A stretch of DNA of 19,535 nucleotides from an uncultured Ruminococcus sp. (GTDB taxonomy: Bacteria > Bacillota_A > Clostridia > Oscillospirales > Acutalibacteraceae): the NCBI GenBank assembly GCA_902773395.1, contig CACYEJ010000406.1, forward strand, positions 1-19,535, written 5' to 3'. The position numbers and the translations under genes are program-made. Positions within the stretch are counted from its first letter, which is position 1, and each line of letters begins with the position of its first letter. The notes beneath the pieces were generated by a model. That model was not told the origin of the DNA. It was given only the letters and a program-made list of their open reading frames with translations, and ran no database searches. Below, piece by piece: positions 6,315 through 14,216 of the stretch.

Positions 6315-7091
6315 TTAATCCTTTCCATCAAAAGCAGCTTTCAGCTCTGCTGTCAACTGTTCAAGACCAACCGACTCAAAACACAACATCTCATTTTCGT
6401 CTTTTTCTATTCTCACGGAAACATCGCCGCACACCGACACAAAACCATTCATGCAACTGCCGTAATAGCTTTCAGCATTTTTCACGCATCTGATACTCAG
6501 GTAACGTTCTGTGAATGATAATATTTTTATCATATACTCAATTGCTTTCTCTGAGCCTACGTATTTTCTCAGCTCCTGCTCAGCATTGTCTGTGTCAAAA
6601 GAGATAATGTAATTTTTAACCCTCTGTGCTGTTTCATAAGATATTATCTCTTTGAAATAAAGCTCCGTTTTTTGCGGACTTATGCAGCTTAACAAACCTT
6701 CAATATCAGGATTGGAAGTAATTGTGATTTTATACGCACCATGAGTAACTTTGGAAAGTACAACGTATTTGTTATTTTTCTTAAAGCAATAAATCTCACT
6801 GTATCTTCCGGTCATAGCCGAGCCGGAAAGAAAAACAACTGAATCCGGCTTACAAAGAGCATGTATTACCTCAAGCACATTATCATCAATGTATGCCACA
6901 CCGCTTGGTTCATAATAAACAAGCATTCTCTTTTCAAGACGAGAAAAAACACTTTTTACATGATTATTTATATTCTTCTGCCACTTTCCAAGCGTAGAAC
7001 CATCAACTGCAAAAACTGTGGAATAGCCTGTCATTCCGGCAAGAACATATATTTCTCCTGTAGATAGAATGATAGAAAATTTATTATTCAT
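6315..7091 (-). CDS. EspG-like type VII secretion chaperone candidate A
   Basis: This 258-aa cytoplasmic protein begins IILSTGEIYVLAGM (8-20), followed by a helical region, beta-rich segments (SEIYCFKKNNKYVVLSKV, near 99-116), a helical stretch at 150-200 and a C-terminal strand VRIEKDEN (226-233) before a final helix. The two ends match the 212-aa protein at 4216-4854 (GE-I/L-Y near the start, R-x-EKDEN near the end), suggesting paralogs with different middle regions. The layout resembles EspG substrate chaperones of ESX systems. The ATG overlaps the stop of the upstream gene by eight bases (ATGAATAA), and the downstream EsaB-like gene starts one base after its stop, so all three are tightly coupled. 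EspG kinship is inference. Confidence 0.6.
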   Translation of the reverse strand: MNNKFSIILSTGEIYVLAGMTGYSTVFAVDGSTLGKWQKNINNHVKSVFSRLEKRMLVYYEPSGVAYIDDNVLEVIHALCKPDSVVFLSGSAMTGRYSEIYCFKKNNKYVVLSKVTHGAYKITITSNPDIEGLLSCISPQKTELYFKEIISYETAQRVKNYIISFDTDNAEQELRKYVGSEKAIEYMIKILSFTERYLSIRCVKNAESYYGSCMNGFVSVCGDVSVRIEKDENEMLCFESVGLEQLTAELKAAFDGKD

Positions 7092-7794
7092 TGTCTTCTG
7101 CGTCCTTTACTCTGATATTCTCAGCCATGATTACAGACGCTTCCACATCTTCAAACTGTGATGCCATTTGACGAAGCTTTTTGTTTTGCTCAATGTCATC
7201 GTCTTCTTCATCTTCTATTTTTATTGCGGCTGCCCGGAAATCTGCGTCTTCAGTTTCCTCCGCTGCATCTGCAATGTCATTCACAAGCTTTGAATTTGAT
7301 TTGACCTCAGCCACGCAAAGCTCTTCATCTACCGCTGCTTTGACTGCTGCAATATTGATTAGTTCCATTTCGGTACTGCTTTCGGCAACAAGCTTCTGTA
7401 CCTCATTTTTGGATACCTCTCCAATATCCTTTTCAACTGCCACAAGATCAGCTGCCGTAGCCGAAGCCAAATTCACCTGCAAGCCATTAAGTGTTCCCAG
7501 CATATCTGTCAATGCCTCGGTAAACTTTTTCTCATTCTCTTTATATTCCTCTACGGAAGCCGCTATCACGTTTTTTAAAGACTGAACCGATTCGTTAAGT
7601 TGGGAAATCATATCAACGCTGCCCGAAATCAAATCAATTATAGATGCACATTGCGGATAAGTAGCAAACTCCGAGTCGTCTTCAATCTCCGATAGAAGCT
7701 CCCTTTTGTGGCTCAGAAGATCGTCAGTGTTGTTCGATATCTTAAAGATAAGATCGGATAACTGCTCTAATTGTGATAAATCAACTGCTATCAT
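7084..7794 (-). CDS. Acidic helical type VII secretion-associated protein, 236 aa
   Basis: I do not recognise the family. Residues 1-115 look like two long helices with a break near DSEFATYPQCASII, similar in shape to WXG100-like or SACOL2603-type helical proteins but lacking Trp. Residues 116-175 are Ala/Glu/Val-rich, and 177-204 are strongly acidic (EETEDAD, EDEEDDD). No signal peptide or membrane helix is seen. It lies directly after the EssC gene (30-bp gap) and overlaps the EspG-like gene by eight bases. GGGGG lies about 11 bases before the ATG at 7794. It could be a motor-associated adaptor or a secreted protein; position argues for a core role in this locus. Confidence 0.6.
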   Translation of the reverse strand: MIAVDLSQLEQLSDLIFKISNNTDDLLSHKRELLSEIEDDSEFATYPQCASIIDLISGSVDMISQLNESVQSLKNVIAASVEEYKENEKKFTEALTDMLGTLNGLQVNLASATAADLVAVEKDIGEVSKNEVQKLVAESSTEMELINIAAVKAAVDEELCVAEVKSNSKLVNDIADAAEETEDADFRAAAIKIEDEEDDDIEQNKKLRQMASQFEDVEASVIMAENIRVKDAEDNE

Positions 7795-7824
7795 TCGTAA
7801 CGAACCCCCACTACTTTATATCAT

Positions 7825-10800
7825 TTATATTTTCTTGAATTTTGTACACTTACCGTTGATAAACAGCAAACCATTACCCTCGCCAACATCAGTTTCCCTC
7901 TCGTTGTATTTGAGGTTGTTCTGGAAAAATCCATATTGTGCAGGAGTACCGTTGACTGCGATACCATTCTGATTGGCAACTATTACTCTCGTAAGGCTTT
8001 CTATCTCGTTATACTTCGAAATATCTGCCACTCTGCCTGCACAAATAAAGATAACGCCGAGGTTCTGTGCAAGACGGCAGATACGCTCCATTGAATTCTT
8101 GGACGCATCGCTTACGGTATCAATGAACTCCTTTAGATCATCTACTATAATGCAAAGAAGCTCATACGATTTAATAAACTCCTTCTCGTCGAATCCGTCG
8201 GGCTGCTCCTGTCTGGTACGGTTCTGGGTTTTCTTTCTAATGTTCAGATGATCCACCAGTTCATTAAGCATTGAGGAAACCTTATCTTCATCATTAACCA
8301 CGGTATACTGATATGCACTGCCTGACAAATTAGCAAGCGACTTGCTTAGTCCGTCAAATACATACGTTTTAACATCATCGCCACGGGAATTGACTATCTC
8401 AAAAAGATCGGAAAGCATTTTGCTTTTGCCTGAATGAATTGAACCACTGATCATCATGGAATAATTATCTGTAAGATCAACATACGCTGTCTGAATCTCT
8501 TCTCTGTCAATACCAATAGGAAGAATTGTTCTAACTCGATAGTCACGAATCATGGAGTCTATCTCAATGTTTTCAGGCATTACCGGTATAGGCTTTGGCA
8601 GCTTACCGTCCCATGCAGCGTTCATTTTGTCGATAATAACCTTCAAGGCATCATTACGATCACGATCGGTGTTACCCTCTACAAACATTGCCGCTTGAAA
8701 CTCCAATGGAGAAGCTCCCTTAAATATTGCTCTACCCAACGCTTTTGGCGGAGATACACCGTCAAGTCTGCCAACAATGCCGGCATAATCACCCTTATCA
8801 GTAAGCTCAAATGCAACCGCTCCCCTGATATTCTGAATCACCTTATATCTTATACCGGTTGTACTGTTCGCAGTATATACTAAATAAATACCATATGTAG
8901 AACCCTCTCTGGAAATCGTCACGAAAAGATTTTCCATATCGGGATAATTATCAAAAATAGGAACAAAGTTATCTATAGCTATTATAATAGCCGGCATATC
9001 TGACGAAACGCTCTCTCTGTATGCTGCCAACGAGCTTACGGCATTTTTCAGGAATTCTTTCTTTCGTCTTTCAAACTCTGCCGTAATAAGCTTTTCAAAC
9101 TTTAGGAACTTTTCCTCTTCACTGTCGAGTGCAACACCGCCAACGTGCGGCAAACCTGCAAAAGCACTCATACTCCAACCGCCGCAGTCAAGAATATAAA
9201 TATTAACATCATCCGGTGTATAGTGCATAGCCAAGCCAAGAACAACACTTTTTAGCAAAGAAGTTTTTCCTGTACCCGGTGCACCATAAATTCCATAATG
9301 ACCGTCGGACGCAAAGTCTATTGCAAGCTCCCCCTGAGCCTGAATATATGGGGCATCATAAATACCAATCGGGACGGTTAGCCATTTGCAGCCTTTTTTC
9401 CAACCGTTTCCGTCGAACGCTGTTGAAGGCTCAATCTGGTTAAGGTACAGAATCTCAGGAAGCTCAGGCAGCCACGGTCCGGGCAGCTTCTTTATACCGT
9501 TAAGCTCCGTAACACTTCGAATATGATTTATGCAGGCAGTAAGCTCATCAAGCTCGGCTTTTTTCTTGACCTTTTTAGGCGGAATAGGCTGTACTCTCTC
9601 TCCGCTGAGCCTTACTATAGAAATCTGATTATTGCTGTCCTCTTGTACATCGTGAACGTTGTCTGTATAGTACGGTGCACCGCTCCAATACGACTGGAAC
9701 TGATCGAAATACTCATTCGCACCAACCAATATGTACGCACGTCCTGAACGTGTTATCATAGCTGCATCAGGACGTTTTATCATCTCACGGCTGTCCGTTA
9801 CGTCCTGAACTTTCAAACAAATTCTGAAACGAGAGTTACTCTGAATCTGATCATCGACAATACCTCCCGGCTTCTGCGTTGCAAGAACCAAATGTACACC
9901 AAGGCTTCTGCCGACACGAGCAGCACTTATCAAGCCCGCCATAAACTCAGGCTCAGCCTTTTTAAGCTCAGCAAACTCGTCCGCAACAATCACAAGATGT
10001 GGCAGCGGCTCTTCGGCTCTTCCACTCTTGTAAAGCTCCTGATATTTATCTATATGATTTACGTTGTATTTATCGAAAACGCTCTGTCTGCGTTTAATTT
10101 CACTTTGAAGAGAAACTAGTGAACGATTGATATTTGAACCGATATTCGTGATTTTACCGACTACGTGTGGCAAAGGTTCGAGCAAATTCGCCATTCCGCC
10201 GCCCTTGTAGTCTATAATAACAAACACTACATCGTAAGGGTGGAAATTCAACGCCATAGAAAGAATCCATGTTTGCACCGTTTCACTCTTACCGGAACCG
10301 GTTGTACCTGCAACCAATCCGTGAGGACCATGCTTTTTCTCATGAATATCAAAAATAAACGGTTTGCCGCCAGCAAGTACGCCAATCGGTGCTCCAAGGC
10401 TTTTGTATGGAACAGAGTTCCTCCAGTTTTCCATAACGTCGATTTCTTCAACCTTTTTTACACCGTAACCCTCAAGGAAAGTAATTCCATCGGGAAGTCC
10501 TCCCTCAGAATTATAATTTTCAAGCTCTATCGCCGACATTCTTCGAGCAAAAGAATCAAACTGATCAGGAGTCGTGCTGTTATCAAGCGTAAAGAAAAAC
10601 TTGTTATTAGCTTCGTTTCTCTCGTAAGCACACGGACCATTATCAACATCTACAATAAATTGGCACTCGTGCGGCAGATGATACATCTCATCAAAAAGGA
10701 ATAGAGTAGATACTCCCATTGCCGGACTATTAAAGAACAGGTTATTCATAATAGGTTCTTGCTCTACTAATTCACGGTCACCAAGTATTATAATATAGTA

Positions 10801-12372
10801 TGGATTCGGTATCGAAACATTTCCGTAGCTGCTGCTGTTTTCGAGCATATCCTTGCGTCGTCTGAGCATATCATTAAAGATATCACAAACATCTCTAGCT
10901 CCCTTTACATCAAAGGTTAAGTGTCTGAACGATTTATTTTCATTCCAAATATGCGGCAGCCATTTCAGGCACTCCCACTCCATACGTTCCTTTTCATTGA
11001 ATATGCCAACTATGCGAACGTCCTCATAACAATGAGCTGTAGTCAATGCAATCAACATATTTCTAACTAGATTAATAACCTTATTTCTGTTGCCTATAAA
11101 TCCAACTGTATTGTATTTAAGCAGCTTTAAACGTGCTGCTACGTTATCGACAATTCTTGTTTCTTCAATAATTTGCTCTGACAAAAGACGCACATCATCA
11201 TCGTCCATAGTAAAGCCGTCGCCACCTCTGCTTCTTACATTAACGCAGATATTCTCGTAGCCCATACCAAGTCTTACATCGAGGTAATCTCTGTCAGAAG
11301 GCATTCTTTCCCAAAGAGTTCTTCTAAGTCCATAGAGTATATTAGTGCATTCTCTCGGTTCGGGATTCTCCTCGTTTATGATATCTCTTTGTTCTTTCGC
11401 AACTGATTCTATACGTGCTTTCTGGTCATTGATATAAGCACCGTATTTCTCACGCCGTGCAGCCTCGTATTGTTCAAGAGATTTTTTTCGCTGCTTATTC
11501 ATACTGCTTGATGTAGCTACGCTGCTCACAGGTGAAATAAGACTTGCTGCTCTTGCTGCAAGAAGTGCCGGAGAAACTGCAGAAACCATCATACTTGTAG
11601 CAATCATCGCACTGGAGCTGATAATTCCGGTAAAAGCACCTCTTCTTTTTTCAAATTTTTGCCCCTTATTTGGAGCGGCAGAAAGAATAATATCTTCAGA
11701 TGGAAGCTTATTTTGAGTTCTCGGAGAACGCTTATAGACAAGCTTTTCTATCTGACCGGAAACATGAGCAATCTGCTCATCCTGATTTGTTTCGGTGGAT
11801 TTAATAAGCAAATCATCTCCGATATTATAAAAATGCAGCACACCGTTTTCAAGCTTTATCTGAACACCTAGGATAGATATAATATCTCCAGATTTCATTC
11901 GTGATACATACGTCTTTTTTCCGTTTAGGTATATGCCGTTTGTACTGCCCTGATCTTCTATTCTGACATTGCCGCTTTCGTTCTTTAATACAAAATGTAA
12001 ACTGGAAACAAACGGAAGATTGATAACAATATCATTTGTTGAAGCTCTTCCTATTTTCAAAATGCAGTTATAAGGCAAAGTATATGAACTATCGGATTGA
12101 GATGTCAACGTACTAAAATAAATAGCAGTCCTGTTTATTTTATCAAGAATAATCATTGTATCAAGCGGTATCGTATTATTTTCAAAATTGTATGCTTTTT
12201 TAGCATTTACAGAAATACCGTTCTTCTTCCACTTTACTACAACCTGGTTCGGCATGAAATTATTTATTCTAACAGAATCTTTTTTATGCGAACCAAATGT
12301 TACTGTACCGCCTGACTCGATAGTCGCATTATACAGACAGTCATTATGTAGCAGAATAATTGTAACAACCAT
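7825..12372 (-). CDS. essC: EssC/YukB-type FHA-FtsK/SpoIIIE secretion ATPase
   Basis: This 1515-aa protein is the membrane motor of a T7SSb system, exporting WXG100 proteins and effectors. Residues 1-90 look like a degenerate FHA domain. Residues 104-180 are a well-preserved FHA domain with Gly108-Arg109, Ser123-x-x-His126 and Thr144-Asn145-Gly146. A hydrophobic region at about 248-285 supplies the membrane segment(s). Three ATPase domains follow: D1 with Walker A GTTGSGKS (689-696) and Walker B VIVADE (794-799); D2 with GAPGTGKT (1030-1037) and an altered Walker B IIAIDN (1130-1135, Asn for Glu); D3 with GSIHSGKS (1310-1317) and IIVDD (1408-1412). Length matches EssC. GTGAGGG precedes the ATG at 12372. 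It follows the PP2C gene by 66 bp and probably shares its transcript. Confidence 0.96.
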   Translation of the reverse strand: MVVTIILLHNDCLYNATIESGGTVTFGSHKKDSVRINNFMPNQVVVKWKKNGISVNAKKAYNFENNTIPLDTMIILDKINRTAIYFSTLTSQSDSSYTLPYNCILKIGRASTNDIVINLPFVSSLHFVLKNESGNVRIEDQGSTNGIYLNGKKTYVSRMKSGDIISILGVQIKLENGVLHFYNIGDDLLIKSTETNQDEQIAHVSGQIEKLVYKRSPRTQNKLPSEDIILSAAPNKGQKFEKRRGAFTGIISSSAMIATSMMVSAVSPALLAARAASLISPVSSVATSSSMNKQRKKSLEQYEAARREKYGAYINDQKARIESVAKEQRDIINEENPEPRECTNILYGLRRTLWERMPSDRDYLDVRLGMGYENICVNVRSRGGDGFTMDDDDVRLLSEQIIEETRIVDNVAARLKLLKYNTVGFIGNRNKVINLVRNMLIALTTAHCYEDVRIVGIFNEKERMEWECLKWLPHIWNENKSFRHLTFDVKGARDVCDIFNDMLRRRKDMLENSSSYGNVSIPNPYYIIILGDRELVEQEPIMNNLFFNSPAMGVSTLFLFDEMYHLPHECQFIVDVDNGPCAYERNEANNKFFFTLDNSTTPDQFDSFARRMSAIELENYNSEGGLPDGITFLEGYGVKKVEEIDVMENWRNSVPYKSLGAPIGVLAGGKPFIFDIHEKKHGPHGLVAGTTGSGKSETVQTWILSMALNFHPYDVVFVIIDYKGGGMANLLEPLPHVVGKITNIGSNINRSLVSLQSEIKRRQSVFDKYNVNHIDKYQELYKSGRAEEPLPHLVIVADEFAELKKAEPEFMAGLISAARVGRSLGVHLVLATQKPGGIVDDQIQSNSRFRICLKVQDVTDSREMIKRPDAAMITRSGRAYILVGANEYFDQFQSYWSGAPYYTDNVHDVQEDSNNQISIVRLSGERVQPIPPKKVKKKAELDELTACINHIRSVTELNGIKKLPGPWLPELPEILYLNQIEPSTAFDGNGWKKGCKWLTVPIGIYDAPYIQAQGELAIDFASDGHYGIYGAPGTGKTSLLKSVVLGLAMHYTPDDVNIYILDCGGWSMSAFAGLPHVGGVALDSEEEKFLKFEKLITAEFERRKKEFLKNAVSSLAAYRESVSSDMPAIIIAIDNFVPIFDNYPDMENLFVTISREGSTYGIYLVYTANSTTGIRYKVIQNIRGAVAFELTDKGDYAGIVGRLDGVSPPKALGRAIFKGASPLEFQAAMFVEGNTDRDRNDALKVIIDKMNAAWDGKLPKPIPVMPENIEIDSMIRDYRVRTILPIGIDREEIQTAYVDLTDNYSMMISGSIHSGKSKMLSDLFEIVNSRGDDVKTYVFDGLSKSLANLSGSAYQYTVVNDEDKVSSMLNELVDHLNIRKKTQNRTRQEQPDGFDEKEFIKSYELLCIIVDDLKEFIDTVSDASKNSMERICRLAQNLGVIFICAGRVADISKYNEIESLTRVIVANQNGIAVNGTPAQYGFFQNNLKYNERETDVGEGNGLLFINGKCTKFKKI

Positions 12373-12438
12373 AAACTAACCCTCACTATTTTTATATATA
12401 AATTATCAATCCAATTTGTTCATTTTATATTAATATTT

Positions 12439-13215
12439 TTAAGAAAAGATCGACTTTTTAAGTTCGGCACAAATCACCGTTATGTTATCCTGACTGCCAT
12501 TGTCAAGAGCCATATTTAAGAGCTGTTCGGCAATCTCTTTTATAGAACAATCCTTATTCATGATTTCCTTGATTTGCTTTTTTGTGACTACATCAGTTAA
12601 ACCGTCACTACAAATTAGAAATTTATCACCCACGCTGAGCTTTCCCGAATAGGTGTAAGGTGCAATACAGCACTCATGCGAGAAAATACCAAGATACTGC
12701 GTAAGTTTGAATTTTTTCCCTTTAGGAGCTTTTTGACCTGTTTTGCGTTCATAGTCAGCTTTCTCTGTATGTTCTGTCGAGATCTTCTTTAGCTTATTCT
12801 TTCGAAGAATAAACACTGGACTATCTCCAATGTTACAAACATAAAAGTTATTTTTATCAAAACACAACATTGCCGCTGTAGTACCCATTCGCTTTTCGGT
12901 GCTTTGCATTTCACGGCAAATTGCAGAATTTGCTGTGTCACATACTTTAAGCATAGCTTCATCTGGCGACATATTTTTTATAGGCATCATATCTCTGGCG
13001 GTATTTGCTGCGATAAAAGATGCCTTCTCACCTGCACTTATTCCACCCATACCATCAAAAACGCCCATAAAGCATGTATTGAAAATAGAACGGCTTATTT
13101 GATAGACTTTTCCATTTTCATTTAAATTGTTAATTCTTTTTAGGAAGCAATAATTATCCTCATTATGTTCTCTAACATTTCCTACGTGACTAACCGCACT
13201 TGCACGCAAAAACAT
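12439..13215 (-). CDS. PP2C-family Ser/Thr protein phosphatase
   Basis: This 258-aa metal-dependent phosphatase removes phosphate from Ser/Thr in the cytoplasm. Motifs of the PP2C family are all present: REHNED (15-20), VFDGMGG (52-58), GTTAAML (111-117), CNIGDSPVF (127-135), CSDGLTDVV (202-210) and QDNITV (242-247). Asp20, Asp54, Asp204 and Asp243 are the expected metal ligands. The start at 13215 has AGGGG seven bases upstream and gives the usual SHVGNVREHNED opening. Longer in-frame starts up to 13311 would run through the leader and the promoter -10. It is the first gene of the type VII block, just before EssC with its FHA domain, which suggests it opposes the kinase at the other end of the locus. 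Confidence 0.94.
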   Translation of the reverse strand: MFLRASAVSHVGNVREHNEDNYCFLKRINNLNENGKVYQISRSIFNTCFMGVFDGMGGISAGEKASFIAANTARDMMPIKNMSPDEAMLKVCDTANSAICREMQSTEKRMGTTAAMLCFDKNNFYVCNIGDSPVFILRKNKLKKISTEHTEKADYERKTGQKAPKGKKFKLTQYLGIFSHECCIAPYTYSGKLSVGDKFLICSDGLTDVVTKKQIKEIMNKDCSIKEIAEQLLNMALDNGSQDNITVICAELKKSIFS

Positions 13216-13290
13216 ACTGCTACCCCTTTTTTTACCAAAATTAAAACATTTTCCATTGTTTATTTTTAATATAAATTTCATATACAATCT

Positions 13291-13319
13291 ATTATATGTC
13301 AACATTATCATGATAACAA
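13291..13319 (-). promoter_or_regulatory. SigA-type promoter for the PP2C-EssC operon, with overlapping palindrome
   Basis: On the minus strand, TTGTTA (13314-13319) is followed after 17 bp by a consensus TATAAT (13291-13296). Transcription should start near 13284, about 70 nt before the PP2C ATG. A perfect 12-bp palindrome, TTATCATGATAA, at 13305-13316 overlaps the -35 box and spacer, the position expected for a repressor operator. Confidence 0.7.
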
Positions 13320-13426
13320 AATTCGTTCAAAATGTAAATATATATACATAAATTGTAACCAATAAAATTTTCATGTTTTTTTTGTGCATTTTTTACAAAT
13401 AGATATTCACATAATTTTTTCTTATG

Positions 13427-13461
13427 AAAAAACCTCACCGACTAAATCAGTGAGGTTTTTT
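13427..13461 (-). terminator. Intrinsic terminator of the exopolysaccharide-initiation operon
   Basis: A 15-bp stem (AAAAAACCTCACTGA / TCGGTGAGGTTTTTT) with a 5-nt loop ends in six T residues on the minus strand, 10 bp after the sugar transferase stop. One pair is a T-G wobble in the minus-strand RNA, consistent with use in that direction. It separates the surface block from the type VII block. Confidence 0.88.
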
Positions 13462-13471
13462 ATATTACTAT

Positions 13472-14194
13472 TTAACATCCCTGTCTTTTAATTACTGTTA
13501 TAACAGTTTTAAAAATAAGAGCTAAATCTAACAAAACATTTCTATCTATAATATACTGTATATCAAGTTCCATCCACTCATCAAAAGAAATACTATTTCT
13601 CTCAGGGGCAATCTGCCAATAACATGTAAGTCCCGGTTTAATTAATAATCTCAATTTCTCTTTATTGCCGTACTGCTCAACCTCTTTAGGTAACGCCGGA
13701 CGTGGACCTACAACAGACATATCACCCTTCAAGATGTTTATCAACTGGGGCAATTCATCTAAACCTGATGAACGAAGAAACTTGCCAACACGAGTGATTC
13801 TTGGATCATTTTTTATCTTAAACACAGGACCGTCCATTTCATTGTCCTTTTGCAGCTCAGCAAGCTTTTCCTCAGCGTCCATACACATGGTTCTGAATTT
13901 ATACATTTTAAATAGCTTTCCATCTTTTCCGCATCTATTTTGTGAAAAAATAGGATTGCCTTTATCGTCAAAAAAAATCACCAACGCTATGATAAGCAGA
14001 ATCGGCGACAGTACTATAATCGCCACAAGTGAGGCAAAAAAATCAAAAAGCCTTTTTACAAAATCATATACCGGCTTGTATGAGTACACAGAAGATTCCT
14101 CTGTTGTACTTTTCGGAGATGAGGACATTTTAAATGGCTCGGCAAGATCAACAGCCATTTGATTATCCATAGTTACAGACTTAACTTCAGACAT
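13472..14194 (-). CDS. Undecaprenyl-phosphate sugar-1-phosphate transferase (initiating transferase)
   Basis: This 240-aa membrane protein should transfer a sugar-1-phosphate from a nucleotide sugar onto undecaprenyl phosphate, the first step of capsule or exopolysaccharide synthesis. It matches the bacterial sugar transferase domain: a membrane helix at about 50-75, the motifs KFRTM (99-103), DELPQL (146-151), GDMSVVGPRP (157-166) and PGLTCYWQ (187-194), and the basic C terminus. The 46-residue N-terminal region is Ser/Thr-rich and soluble. It is the short, catalytic-domain-only form without the four-helix N-terminal region of WbaP-type enzymes. AAGGGAATG precedes the ATG at 14194. It closes the operon after the PHP phosphatase and is followed by a terminator; no further glycosyltransferases follow. 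Confidence 0.92.
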   Translation of the reverse strand: MSEVKSVTMDNQMAVDLAEPFKMSSSPKSTTEESSVYSYKPVYDFVKRLFDFFASLVAIIVLSPILLIIALVIFFDDKGNPIFSQNRCGKDGKLFKMYKFRTMCMDAEEKLAELQKDNEMDGPVFKIKNDPRITRVGKFLRSSGLDELPQLINILKGDMSVVGPRPALPKEVEQYGNKEKLRLLIKPGLTCYWQIAPERNSISFDEWMELDIQYIIDRNVLLDLALIFKTVITVIKRQGC

Positions 14195-14216
14195 TTAACA
14201 ACATTCCCTTTAAGTA

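Noticed and set aside
7181..7585. 134-codon Ser/Ala-rich plus-strand frame
   Set aside because: It is the reverse reading of the Glu/Asp/Ala-rich acidic protein; Ser/Ser/Ser runs are the complement of Asp/Glu codons.
10165..10704. 179-codon plus-strand open frame within the EssC gene
   Set aside because: It is antisense to the conserved first ATPase domain, has no recognisable protein features and no plus-strand promoter or ribosome site.
13216..13311. 32-residue N-terminal extension of the PP2C protein
   Set aside because: It would start upstream of the predicted transcription start and lacks a ribosome site; the ATG at 13215 has AGGGG and gives the family N terminus.
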